From NCBI RefSeq assembly GCF_003231275.1, contig NZ_QKVL01000002.1, positions 62,001 to 126,000 on the forward strand: 64,000 nt of DNA, in the 5' to 3' direction. Positions 37,691 through 46,291 of this stretch are shown piece after piece (position 1 is the first letter of the stretch; every line of letters starts with the position of its first letter). The DNA comes from Pseudomonas huaxiensis. Its GTDB lineage: Bacteria > Pseudomonadota > Gammaproteobacteria > Pseudomonadales > Pseudomonadaceae. Both the position numbers and the translations under genes were made by a program. Below the pieces are notes generated by a model. That model was not told where the DNA came from. It was given only the letters and a program-made list of their open reading frames with translations, and made no database searches.

Positions 37691-39496
37691 ATGAGCCAAC
37701 CCTCCCCCTCCCACGAAACCGGCTTCGCCGCCCTGCTGGCGCTGGTCGGCGGCCAGCGCCGCCGACTGTACGTCGCAGCCTTGTGCAGCGCCTTGTCCGG
37801 GGTGCTGTCGATCACCCCGCTGATCGCCCTCTATCTGGTACTGCTGCGCTACGCCCAAGGTGATACGGCCCCGTTTGCCGAGGTGCTGCCGATCCTGGCC
37901 TGGTGCGGCGCGGCCATGCTGCTGCGCTGGGTGCTGCTGTGCGCCGGCGGGGTGCTGTCGCACCTGGCGGCCTTCGACTGCCTCCACGAACTGCGCCTGG
38001 TCCTGGCCAACAAGCTCACCCGTCTGCCGCTGGGCTGGATCGACGCGCGCACCGCCAGCATCGCCAACCAGGTGTTACGCGAAGACATCGATCGCCTGGA
38101 GCAATTCATCGCCCACCACCTCAACGACACCGCTACCGCCCTGGCCCTACCGCTGGCCAGTGCCGTGGTGCTGTTCTGGCTCGACTGGCGCATGGCCCTG
38201 GCGACCCTGGTCACCGTGCCCCTGGCGGTGGCGGTGCAGGCCGTGCTGTTCAAGCGCATCCCGCAGGTGATGGCCGAATACGGCCAGGTCAACGCCGAGC
38301 TTTCGGCAAGCATCGTCGACTATGTGCAGGGCATCGCCGTGGTCAAGACGTACCTGGGCGGCGAAAACGCCACCGGCCGCCTGCAAGGCGCCATTGACGC
38401 CTACCGGACGGTGATCGGGCGCATGGTCGCCAGCACCGTGCCAGGCTGGTCGGCCTTCACCGTGGTGATCAGCGCCAACAGCCTGTTCATCCTGCCCATC
38501 GGCGGCTACTTCTATCTGCAAGGCAGCCTCTCGCTTCAAGCCTTCACCCTGTGCCTGCTATTGGGCCTGGGCATCACCCGGCCGCTGTTCGCCCTGGCGT
38601 TCTTCGGCAATCTGATGCGCCTGGTGCAGGCGGCCAACACCCGCGTGCAGACCCTGCTGCGCGCCCCCGACCTGGTCGAGGACGAGGCGCCACCCGGCCT
38701 CGCGGGCAGCGCCGCACTGGCGTTCGAGCAGGTCGACTTCGCCTACGACGAAGGCGTCCCGGTGCTGCACGACATCAGTTTCAGCCTGCCCCACGGCAGC
38801 CTGACCGCCATCGTCGGGCCCAGCGGCGCCGGCAAGTCGACCCTGGCGCAGTTGATGCTGCGCTTCTGGGACGTCAGGCAAGGCCGCATCGTTCTGCAGG
38901 GCCGCGACGTGCGCGCCTGGCCGCTGGGCGAACTGCACGACCAGGTGGCCTACGTGATGCAGGAGGTGCACCTGTTCAATCAGAGCGTGCTCGACAACAT
39001 CCGCCTGGGCCGCACCGATATCGACGAAGCCCAGGTCATCGAAGCGGCCAAGGCCGCCCAGGCCCACGACTTCATCCAGGCCCTGCCCCAGGGCTACCAG
39101 ACCCTGCTCGGCGAGCGCGGTGCCCGGCTGTCTGGTGGTGAGCGCCAGCGCCTGTCGATCGCCCGCGCCCTGGTACGCAACGCTCCGATCGTAGTACTCG
39201 ACGAGGCCACCGCCTTCGCCGACCCCATGAACGAAGCGCTGATCCTCCAAGCCCTGGCTACCCTCACCGCGGGGCGTACGGTGGTGCTGATCGCCCACCG
39301 CCTCGCCAGCGTCGTCGAAGCCGACCAGATCCTGCTGCTGGACGCCGGACGCATCCGCGCCCGCGGCAGCCACGCCCAACTGCTCGCCGACGTCCCCCTC
39401 TATCAGCGCCTCTGGCAAGCCCAGCAGGCCCACGCCGACTGGCGCCTGGGCCAACAACCGACCCACTACCACAGTTTGGAAGCGGCACGCCCATGA
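37691..39496 (+). CDS. ABC transporter half (YbtP/PchH-like), siderophore locus
   Basis: A 601-residue exporter-type half-transporter with six N-terminal helices and a nucleotide-binding domain: Walker [10 protein letters not shown] (about 376-384), [10 protein letters not shown] and Walker [13 protein letters not shown]. The ATAFADP variant instead of ATSALD is characteristic of the YbtP/YbtQ and IrtA/IrtB group, exporter folds that import or process ferri-siderophores. ATG at 37691 has GGAG five bases away. Its last four bases overlap the start of the second ABC gene, so the two form a heterodimer. Confidence 0.86.
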   Translation: MSQPSPSHETGFAALLALVGGQRRRLYVAALCSALSGVLSITPLIALYLVLLRYAQGDTAPFAEVLPILAWCGAAMLLRWVLLCAGGVLSHLAAFDCLHELRLVLANKLTRLPLGWIDARTASIANQVLREDIDRLEQFIAHHLNDTATALALPLASAVVLFWLDWRMALATLVTVPLAVAVQAVLFKRIPQVMAEYGQVNAELSASIVDYVQGIAVVKTYLGGENATGRLQGAIDAYRTVIGRMVASTVPGWSAFTVVISANSLFILPIGGYFYLQGSLSLQAFTLCLLLGLGITRPLFALAFFGNLMRLVQAANTRVQTLLRAPDLVEDEAPPGLAGSAALAFEQVDFAYDEGVPVLHDISFSLPHGSLTAIVGPSGAGKSTLAQLMLRFWDVRQGRIVLQGRDVRAWPLGELHDQVAYVMQEVHLFNQSVLDNIRLGRTDIDEAQVIEAAKAAQAHDFIQALPQGYQTLLGERGARLSGGERQRLSIARALVRNAPIVVLDEATAFADPMNEALILQALATLTAGRTVVLIAHRLASVVEADQILLLDAGRIRARGSHAQLLADVPLYQRLWQAQQAHADWRLGQQPTHYHSLEAARP

Positions 39497-41247
39497 ACAT
39501 GCTCCTGGCGGTTTTCCGTATCACCCAAAGTGCCGACAACCGGCGGGTGTGGCGCAGCATCGGCTGGCGCCTGGGCGAGGCGTTGTTCGCCAGCGTGCCC
39601 TACGGCGTGCTGTATATCGCCCTGCGCGAGATCTTCGCCGCCCGCCTCGACGGCACGCTGCTGATAGGGCTGACGCTGATCCTGCTGGCCAGCCTGACCT
39701 TGCAGTTGGTCTGCAACCTGGCCTCCAACCTTGACGGTTTCCTCGGCGGCACCGGCATGCTCTGCGACCTGCGCCTGCAACTGGCCGCGCACCTGCGCCG
39801 CCTGCCCCTGGGTTTTTACAACCGCAACCGCAGCGGTGAACTCAGCGCAGTGCTGGGCGAGAACGCCACCCAGGTCGAGGAAGCCTTCACCCACCTGACC
39901 GGCGAGCTCTTCGGCCGCCTCGGCATCGCCGCGCTCACCGGTGCGCTGATGCTGCTGATCGACTGGCGCCTGGGCCTGGCCGCACTGGCCGCTGCCACCG
40001 CAGGCAGCCTTCTGGTCACGACCCTGCGCCGGCGCTTCGCGGCCATGAGCCAGGCCAAGCATGCCCAGCGCGCGGCCCTGGCCGGACAGTTGCTGGAGTT
40101 CGTCCAGGGCATCAAGGTGATCCGCGCCTTCGGCCTGTCGGCCGAGCGCTTCGGCGCGCTGGAAGCGTCGATGCAGCACCTGCGCCGCCTGTCTATCCGC
40201 ATCGAGGTGCTGGCGGGGCTTCTGGCAGTGGGCTTTGCCGTGCTGCTGGATATCGGCCTGCTCGGCCTGCTGGCGCTGGCGGTGTACCTGGCCGTACAGG
40301 GCGAACTGGCGCAACCCATGCTGATACTGATGCTGGTGCTGGCGCACCGTTTCTTCGCCATGCTCGGCGAATCGGCCACACTCATGGCGCAACTGGCGTT
40401 CTACCGCAGAAGCCTTGAGCGCATCGAAACGCTGTTGCAAGCCCCTTGCCTGCAAGAGCCGAGCGAGGCCCGCCTCCCTCAGGGTCACGGCATCCAGGTG
40501 CGCAACCTGCGCTTCACCCATCCTGGCGGCGCACTGGCCCTGCGCAACATCTTCTTCGACGCGCCAGCCGGCAGCATCACCGCGCTGGTCGGCGCCAGCG
40601 GCGCCGGCAAGACCACCCTGGCGCATCTGCTCGCGCGCTTTCATGACGCCGATGAAGGTCAGGTGCTGATCGGTGGCGTCGATGTGCGCCAGATGCGCCA
40701 GGAAGACCTGCTGGCACGCATCGCCTTCGTGTTCCAGGACACCCACCTGTTCGCCGACACGGTCGAGAACAACCTGCGCATCGCCCGCCCCGAAGCTACC
40801 CGAACCGAGCTCGAAGCCGCCGCACGCGCCGCCTGCTGCCACGATTTCATCATGGCCCTGCCCGACGGCTACCAGACCCGCCTGGGCGAAGGTCTGAACC
40901 TGTCCGGTGGCGAGCGCCAGCGCCTGTCGATTGCCCGGGCTCTGCTCAAGGACGCGCCGATCGTGATCCTCGACGAGGCTACCGCGGCGCTGGACAGCAA
41001 CAACGAATCCGCCGTCACCCAGGCCCTGAACCAACTGACCCGCAACAAGACAGTCATCGTCATCGCCCACCGCCTGTACACCCTCACCGATGTGCAGCAA
41101 ATCCTGGTGCTGGACCAGCAGACCATCGTCGAGCGCGGCTCCCATGCCCAACTGCTGGCGGCCGGAGGACTGTACGCGCGCTTCTGGGCGCAGCAGCGAA
41201 GCACCCGCTACTGGCACCTGCGCCGTGGGCACAGCACCACGGACTGA
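39493..41247 (+). CDS. ABC transporter half (YbtQ/PchI-like), siderophore locus
   Basis: The 584-residue partner has six membrane helices, Walker A GASGAGKTT (about 366-374), [10 protein letters not shown] and Walker B VILDEATAALD followed by S-N-N-E. It overlaps the previous gene by ATGA. Together with it, this protein probably forms an inner-membrane heterodimer like YbtPQ. Downstream after 51 bases is a 132-residue protein of unknown role in the same orientation. Confidence 0.86.
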   Translation: MNMLLAVFRITQSADNRRVWRSIGWRLGEALFASVPYGVLYIALREIFAARLDGTLLIGLTLILLASLTLQLVCNLASNLDGFLGGTGMLCDLRLQLAAHLRRLPLGFYNRNRSGELSAVLGENATQVEEAFTHLTGELFGRLGIAALTGALMLLIDWRLGLAALAAATAGSLLVTTLRRRFAAMSQAKHAQRAALAGQLLEFVQGIKVIRAFGLSAERFGALEASMQHLRRLSIRIEVLAGLLAVGFAVLLDIGLLGLLALAVYLAVQGELAQPMLILMLVLAHRFFAMLGESATLMAQLAFYRRSLERIETLLQAPCLQEPSEARLPQGHGIQVRNLRFTHPGGALALRNIFFDAPAGSITALVGASGAGKTTLAHLLARFHDADEGQVLIGGVDVRQMRQEDLLARIAFVFQDTHLFADTVENNLRIARPEATRTELEAAARAACCHDFIMALPDGYQTRLGEGLNLSGGERQRLSIARALLKDAPIVILDEATAALDSNNESAVTQALNQLTRNKTVIVIAHRLYTLTDVQQILVLDQQTIVERGSHAQLLAAGGLYARFWAQQRSTRYWHLRRGHSTTD

Positions 41248-41298
41248 GCTTGGCTGGACGAATCGCTGCGTCCATCCCTTCACCTGAACGAGATCGAA

Positions 41299-41697
41299 AT
41301 GAACACTGAAGACTTCAAGGTCCACGACATTCGTACCTTTCCCCTCTGCCTGATTGAACCGCAGGTGGTGGTGCCAGGTTACAGCCAGCAGTGGGCAGAG
41401 GAACTCGATGCACTGTTGGCACGCGGCGAGCCGTTCGTGCTGATCTACCGGGAACCGGCGGACGACGAACCCCACCCGGACCGCAAGCTGCGCACCCAGT
41501 GGCTCAAGCAGCACAAGGTGGCCTTCGCCGGGTTGTGCCGCGGCATCATCAGCGTGCTCGACGATGCCGTACGGCGGGCGCACTTCGACCAGATGGGGGA
41601 AATGGGCGAGCAGGTTTTCGGAGTCCGCTACCGCACCGCGCCGACCCTGGTCGAAGGCCAGACGCTGGCCTGGCGCCTGCTTGATGGGGAAGGTTGA
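41299..41697 (+). CDS. Protein of unknown function at the end of the siderophore operon (132 aa)
   Basis: This 132-residue soluble protein has no signal peptide or membrane helix. It contains FVLIYREPADDEPHPDRKLR and a central QWLKQHKVAFAGLCRGIISV, and ends with LVEGQTLAWRLLDGEG. I cannot assign a family. It lies 51 bases after the second ABC gene with no terminator between, so it is probably part of the same iron-regulated transcript. The 41698-41945 gap after it holds nothing recognisable. Confidence 0.65.
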   Translation: MNTEDFKVHDIRTFPLCLIEPQVVVPGYSQQWAEELDALLARGEPFVLIYREPADDEPHPDRKLRTQWLKQHKVAFAGLCRGIISVLDDAVRRAHFDQMGEMGEQVFGVRYRTAPTLVEGQTLAWRLLDGEG

Positions 41698-41945
41698 GCG
41701 CAAGCCCAGGTTTCACCGCCCACATCAGATGCCCTCTGCACTTCAGCGGATCTCCCCGGCGAATAACAGCACCCGTGGATCGGAGGATTTGAAAACCATC
41801 GAACCGTTGTCGGCTACCGCGGCGGCAGCATGCTGATCGCATCAATCGACGGGCCCACATTGTCTTTTATCGAATCCCACTCAACTTCATCGGACATTTC
41901 ATGCTCTGATCACCCACAGCACACACCACCAAGGACACGTCATTC

Positions 41946-42311
41946 ATGGATAGCGCTTTCCCCCAACTCCGCGACCGCCTGCACAACCGCCGCTTCGCCG
42001 TCGCCGCCAATACCAGCGGGCTCTCCGGCAGCGGCACGGTGTTTCATTACCTCGTCGAGGACAACGGCATTTCCAGCACCTACCAGGGCGGGCGGATTCG
42101 TATCGGCAATCAGGTAGGCCGGGTGACAGGGCCCGACAGTATCGAGCTGCTGTTCCACTGCCTGACCACTGAGGGAGAGATGCTTGCGGGCTGGTCGCGG
42201 GGGACGGTGGGGGTCGATGACACAGGGCGGACCACGCTGAGCTTTGTCTGGGGCTGGCTGTCGGGGGCATCCGGGGGCGGAGAGTCGAGTTACGTCGAGC
42301 TGGTTGACTGA
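41946..42311 (+). CDS. Small beta-rich conserved protein (sometimes labelled n-acetylglutamate synthase)
   Basis: A 121-residue soluble protein of alternating strands: FHYLVEDNGISSTYQGGRIR, IELLFHCLTTEGEMLAGWSRG and WGWLSGASGGGESSYVE. Similar short proteins in many bacteria carry the database name n-acetylglutamate synthase, but this one has no acetyltransferase motif, so that name should not be trusted. The start at 41946 has AAGGA about 12 bases upstream. A hairpin separates it from the convergent ABC exporter. Confidence 0.72.
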   Translation: MDSAFPQLRDRLHNRRFAVAANTSGLSGSGTVFHYLVEDNGISSTYQGGRIRIGNQVGRVTGPDSIELLFHCLTTEGEMLAGWSRGTVGVDDTGRTTLSFVWGWLSGASGGGESSYVELVD

Positions 42312-42334
42312 ACAGGAGCGAGTGCTGAAGGCTA

Positions 42335-42369
42335 ACCGATAGCTGCCAGCCTGAACCGCAGCTATCGGT
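42335..42369. terminator. 12-bp hairpin between convergent genes
   Basis: ACCGATAGCTGC (42335-42346) pairs with GCAGCTATCGGT (42358-42369). It lies between two convergent stops and can end transcription from either side, though T-runs are short. Confidence 0.65.
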
Positions 42370-42382
42370 GTTCCGCTGCTTT

Positions 42383-44236
42383 CTACTCGACCGCTTCGAC
42401 CACGCCCTGATCCTCGCCCAGGAATCCACCGCTCTGGTGCTGCCAAAGCCGCGCATAAGTGCCGTTCTTCTCGAGCAACTGGGCGTGGGTGCCTTGTTCG
42501 ATGATGCGCCCGTTATCCATGACAATCAGCCGGTCCATGGCCGCGATGGTGGACAGCCGGTGGGCGATGGCGATCACGGTCTTGCCCTGCATCATTTCAT
42601 CGAGGCTTTCCTGAATGGCAACCTCGACCTCCGAGTCCAGGGCGCTGGTGGCTTCGTCGAGCAACAGGATCGGTGCGTTCTTGAGCATCACCCGGGCGAT
42701 GGCGATACGTTGCCGCTGTCCGCCCGACAGCTTGATACCGCGCTCGCCGACCAAGGTGTCATAGCCAGTATGACCCTGCCGGTCGCTGAGCTGGTCGATG
42801 AAGCCCGCCGCCTGGGCGTTGGCCGCAGCCTCGCGGATCTGCGCATCGGTCGCGTCGGGGCGGCCATAGGCAATGTTGTCACGGATCGAGCGGTGCAGCA
42901 GCGAAGTGTCCTGGGTGACCATGCCGATGGCGCTGCGCAGGCTGTCCTGGGTGACCCGGGAAATGTCCTGCCCGTCGATGCGAATCGCGCCGCTGTCCAC
43001 ATCGTAGAAGCGCAGCAGCAGATTGATCAGGGTGGATTTGCCCGCCCCGGAACGGCCCACCAGGCCGATCTTCTCACCCGGACGGATAGTCAGGCTCAGG
43101 CTATCGAGGACCTGGCGCTCGCCGCCGTAGTTGAAACTGACGTTATCGAAACTGACCGCACCGCCGCTGGTGACCAGTTGGCCCGCGTCCGGCGCATCCA
43201 CCACCTTGGGCCCCTGGGTCAGGGTCTGCATGCCGTCCTGCACGGTGCCGATGCTTTCGAACAGCGAGGTCATCTGCCACATGATCCAGTGCGACATGCC
43301 ATTGATGCGCAAGGCCATGGCGGTGATCGCCGCCACCGCGCCGGTACCGACATCGCCCTGGTGCCACAGCCACAGTGCATAACCTCCGGCGCCGAGGATC
43401 AAGCCCACCACCAGCGTCTGGTTGACGATCTCGAACAGGCTGACCAGACGCATCTGGCGAAAGCCGGTTTCCTTGAAGTCTTCCATCGCCGCGCGGGCGA
43501 AGTGCGCCTCGCGCTTGGAGTGGGAGAACAGCTTCACCGTGGTGATGTTGGTGTACGCGTCCGACACCCGACCGGTCATGGATGAGCGCGCATTGGCCTG
43601 TTCCTGTCCGACCTTGCCCAGGCGCGGCACGAAATACAGCATGGACAGCCCGAACAGGACAATCCAGGCAAGGAACGGCAGCATCAGCTTCAGGGCGAAG
43701 CCGCCGGCCAGGGCAATGATCGCGATGAAATACACGCCGATCCCGGGGAGGATTTCGATCAGGGTGAACAGCACCTCGCGCACCGCCAGGGCGGTCTGCA
43801 TCACCTTGGTGGTGACCCGGCCGGAAAACTCGTCGGAGAAGAACGAAAGGCTCTGCCGCAGCATCAGGCGGTGGAAGTCCCAGCGCAGCCGCAACGGCAA
43901 ATTGATCGCCAGGACTTGGTGCTGGACCATGGTCCGCAGCGCCACGATCCCGATGCTGGTGACCAGCACAATGGCGATCCCCCACAGCACGCGGCTTTCC
44001 TGCCCCGCTTCAGCGCCGCCGGCTTTCCAGGCCGAAAGCAGGTCCACGACCTGGCCAAGGAAGGCAAACAGCCAGGCCTCGTAGATCGACACTGCGGCGC
44101 TCAGCAGCGCGAAGAGAAGGATGTAACCACGGGCGCCGCGTGTGCAGGCCCACAGGAAACGCATCAGGCCGACGGGAGGCGGAGGAAGTTCGTCAGGTGG
44201 AAACGGGTCGAGGCGTCGTTCGAAAACACGAAGCAT
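42383..44236 (-). CDS. MsbA-like ABC exporter (permease-ATPase fusion)
   Basis: The 617-residue protein has six membrane helices and one ATPase domain: Walker A GRSGAGKST (about 392-400), LSGGQRQRIA and Walker B LLLDEATSALDSEVE. It works as a homodimer and should export a lipid, peptide or drug; the substrate is unknown. It is unlike the siderophore ABC pair (standard ATSALD), so it is probably unrelated in function. The deaminase-ASCH gene lies 85 bases upstream on the same strand. Confidence 0.87.
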   Translation of the reverse strand: MLRVFERRLDPFPPDELPPPPVGLMRFLWACTRGARGYILLFALLSAAVSIYEAWLFAFLGQVVDLLSAWKAGGAEAGQESRVLWGIAIVLVTSIGIVALRTMVQHQVLAINLPLRLRWDFHRLMLRQSLSFFSDEFSGRVTTKVMQTALAVREVLFTLIEILPGIGVYFIAIIALAGGFALKLMLPFLAWIVLFGLSMLYFVPRLGKVGQEQANARSSMTGRVSDAYTNITTVKLFSHSKREAHFARAAMEDFKETGFRQMRLVSLFEIVNQTLVVGLILGAGGYALWLWHQGDVGTGAVAAITAMALRINGMSHWIMWQMTSLFESIGTVQDGMQTLTQGPKVVDAPDAGQLVTSGGAVSFDNVSFNYGGERQVLDSLSLTIRPGEKIGLVGRSGAGKSTLINLLLRFYDVDSGAIRIDGQDISRVTQDSLRSAIGMVTQDTSLLHRSIRDNIAYGRPDATDAQIREAAANAQAAGFIDQLSDRQGHTGYDTLVGERGIKLSGGQRQRIAIARVMLKNAPILLLDEATSALDSEVEVAIQESLDEMMQGKTVIAIAHRLSTIAAMDRLIVMDNGRIIEQGTHAQLLEKNGTYARLWQHQSGGFLGEDQGVVEAVE

Positions 44237-44321
44237 GGTGATCTCTGTAAAAAGTGAAAGTGGCGTAAGTCTGTCATTCGACAGAGGCTTTTTGTGCGAT
44301 TGAGTTCAAGAGAGAAACATT

Positions 44322-45155
44322 TTACGAAGACAGGCAATGGCTCAAGCCAGAGAAATCCACCTGGTAAATGCCCCGTGCGGCCCTGACCGGAACCGGCGGC
44401 GTGATTGGCCGGACATCGGTCAGTTCCCAGGCAAGCCAGCCCTGCGCATAGCTGCTGGCGCAGGCGGCCGGGATGTCGGCCTCAACGAAGGGGCGAACCG
44501 CCCTGACCCGCACGATGGCGACGGCATGACCATCGTCTTCATCGCCATCGACATGAAGGAAGCGCTCGTTTTCAACGATCAACAGGTCCTCGTTTGGGTC
44601 CAGATGCGGGTGCCAGCGGCGCACTTCGAGGGTTTTCTGGCCGGATGCAATGCGCCCGCCGTTGGGGCTCACGATGGACAAGGCCTTGAGGGGCTGCACG
44701 CGGTGCAAGTACGGGCCCAGGTCCTGACGAGCCTGGTCTTCAAGCAACCCGACCGTGACCTCTATTCCGGCTTGTCGGAGCATGGCAACACCTGCTCCGG
44801 CATTACGGGGGTCGGGATCGAGCATCGAGACATGCACTCGCGCGATACCCGCGGCAATCAAAGCCAGAGCGCATGAAGGTGTCCGGCCGGTGAACGAGCA
44901 AGGCTCCAACGTGACGTAGGCCGTCAGGTCATCGAGCCCCTGCTCCAGTTGTGAGAGGGCCATCGCTTCCGCGTGATGCTGTCCTGGTGACTGGGTGTAG
45001 CCACTGGCAATGATGGAACCATGGCGCGTGATGACGCATCCGACGGGAGGGTTGGGCAGACAATCAGGAAGCGCGCGTCGTCCTTGATCGAGCGCCTGCC
45101 CCATGAAAAACGAGTCTGTATCGGAGAACGCATTTAGTTCGCTGGGAAGCGACAT
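44322..45155 (-). CDS. RibD-type deaminase domain fused to an ASCH domain
   Basis: A 277-residue protein. Residues 15-150 form a cytidine-deaminase-fold domain of the RibD group: catalytic His61-Ala-Glu63 and zinc ligands Cys86 and Cys95 in PCSFTGRTPSC, with NPPVGCVI before them. The RibD reductase domain is absent. In its place residues 156-270 match an ASCH domain: ALSIVSPNGG, the GQKTLEVR signature (172-179), AVAIVRV and AWELTDVRPI. ASCH domains bind RNA or act as amidohydrolases on modified nucleosides. The protein therefore probably acts on a modified base or nucleotide, not in riboflavin synthesis. Confidence 0.78.
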   Translation of the reverse strand: MSLPSELNAFSDTDSFFMGQALDQGRRALPDCLPNPPVGCVITRHGSIIASGYTQSPGQHHAEAMALSQLEQGLDDLTAYVTLEPCSFTGRTPSCALALIAAGIARVHVSMLDPDPRNAGAGVAMLRQAGIEVTVGLLEDQARQDLGPYLHRVQPLKALSIVSPNGGRIASGQKTLEVRRWHPHLDPNEDLLIVENERFLHVDGDEDDGHAVAIVRVRAVRPFVEADIPAACASSYAQGWLAWELTDVRPITPPVPVRAARGIYQVDFSGLSHCLSS

Positions 45156-45289
45156 ACCAGGGTCCTTGGTAGCGACATGACGCGGTCAGGATACAGGGTG
45201 AGCCCTTGAGATGCTGTGATCGCGTTTGCGCGGCGGGTACTGGAGGCAGATTACCCGGGGCGCAGCTTGACCCATCACAGGATCGATAG

Positions 45290-45492
45290 ATGGCCACTCG
45301 ACATCACCCCCTTTGCCTTGCCACACTGCCTCTCGTTCACGCAAGGGATCCTGTGCCATGGAAAGCGCCTCAGCCCTCAAGACAGCACGCCTGCTGCTGC
45401 TCCCGCTGCAACCGGGCGACGCCCCGCCATCCAGCAGCCGAACCCGGCAAGAAAAGAAGCCCGACACATCAGCGAGCAACCATCCATCCTGA
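45290..45492 (+). pseudogene. Truncated duplicate of the GNAT acetyltransferase 5' region
   Basis: Bases 45290-45430 resemble 51521-51668, covering the leader, the ribosome site and the first 25 or so codons of the GNAT gene at 51589. Shared features are CTCGACATCACC, GGATCCTG then GCCATG, and the peptide LKTARLLL-LPLQ. After CCAGCAGC the match stops. The remaining frame (ATG 45358 to TGA 45492) encodes 44 residues. It ends 11 bases before the next gene. The 45156-45289 bases before it hold the divergent promoter and nothing else I recognise. Confidence 0.7.
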
Positions 45493-45503
45493 AGGGGAGT
45501 CTT

Positions 45504-46178
45504 ATGAGCACCTACTACACCATTAATGTCACCAACAATTCAGGCTCAGGCCAAGGCTTCTTTTTCTTCCAGTCACCAATCAGTTCTACAGGCGGGGCGG
45601 CGCAGTCACACTCGCTGTTCCAGGCAAATTTGCCGGCTTACGCGACCTCGGGATCGGTGCTGACATTCTGCGTTTTGCAACAGTACTACGCGTGTGCCCA
45701 GACCGAACTTCCGACAGCCGCAACGAACACCCCGTTCAACGGCATCACCTCCAGCCAGCCGATCGAGCTGGCCCTGCCAGCAGGCCCTTCGGACAACAAT
45801 TCGACCAATTTGAGCGTCAATCCGTTGGGGCTGTCGCCCGCCTACCCGCAAGCAGGCGTGATGCCAGGTGCATTTCGAATCGTCACACCTTTCTATGACC
45901 CCGAAGCGAGCGGAACTATCAATATCGGCCTGGCCGTCAAATTTCCCCGCGATGGTTCCATAGCCATATCAAGCCTGCTCGAGGCAGCGCCCAACCTGAC
46001 CGTTGACTGCCAGCCAAACCTGCAGTTCTGGGTGCAGACCGGAGAATACCCACAAGGCTACTTGCTCAATTTCCCGGGAGTGTCCCAGGACGCCGCCGTC
46101 TGCGATGCCCGCACCGGTAAAACCACATTCAACGTTACTTACAACCTGGACCTGACGTGGACGGTGACTGCTCAGTAA
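45504..46178 (+). CDS. Protein of unknown function rich in Asn/Ser/Thr strands (224 aa)
   Basis: I do not recognise a family. The 224-residue protein begins MSTYYTINVTNNSGSGQGFF and is rich in Asn, Ser, Thr, Gln, Phe and Tyr, suggesting an all-beta fold. It has no signal peptide and four to five Cys. The ATG at 45504 has a strong AAGGGGAG ribosome site. A perfect 15-bp hairpin follows the stop. It lies just behind the GNAT fragment, which may have supplied its leader. Confidence 0.72.
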   Translation: MSTYYTINVTNNSGSGQGFFFFQSPISSTGGAAQSHSLFQANLPAYATSGSVLTFCVLQQYYACAQTELPTAATNTPFNGITSSQPIELALPAGPSDNNSTNLSVNPLGLSPAYPQAGVMPGAFRIVTPFYDPEASGTINIGLAVKFPRDGSIAISSLLEAAPNLTVDCQPNLQFWVQTGEYPQGYLLNFPGVSQDAAVCDARTGKTTFNVTYNLDLTWTVTAQ

Positions 46179-46248
46179 CGGTGCTCTCACCGTAATTGGC
46201 GGCGCTCAAGCGGCGATGACACCTGGGCTCCACCGCTGATTGAACGCA

Positions 46249-46283
46249 GCCGATGGCTGCCGGTTTTCCCGGCAGCCATCGGC
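46249..46283. terminator. Perfect 15-bp hairpin between convergent genes
   Basis: GCCGATGGCTGCCGG (46249-46263) pairs with CCGGCAGCCATCGGC (46269-46283) around TTTTC. It ends transcription of the 224-residue gene and probably of the gamma-glutamyltransferase gene opposite. Confidence 0.75.
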
Positions 46284-46291
46284 GTTCGCCG

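Noticed and set aside
39466..41703. 745-codon minus-strand open frame opposite the second siderophore ABC gene
   Set aside because: Gln/Ala/Gly-rich sequence without any domain, fully antisense to a gene with Walker motifs.
44322..45155. Riboflavin biosynthesis enzyme RibD
   Set aside because: Only the deaminase half is RibD-like; the C-terminal part carries ASCH signatures, not the reductase domain.
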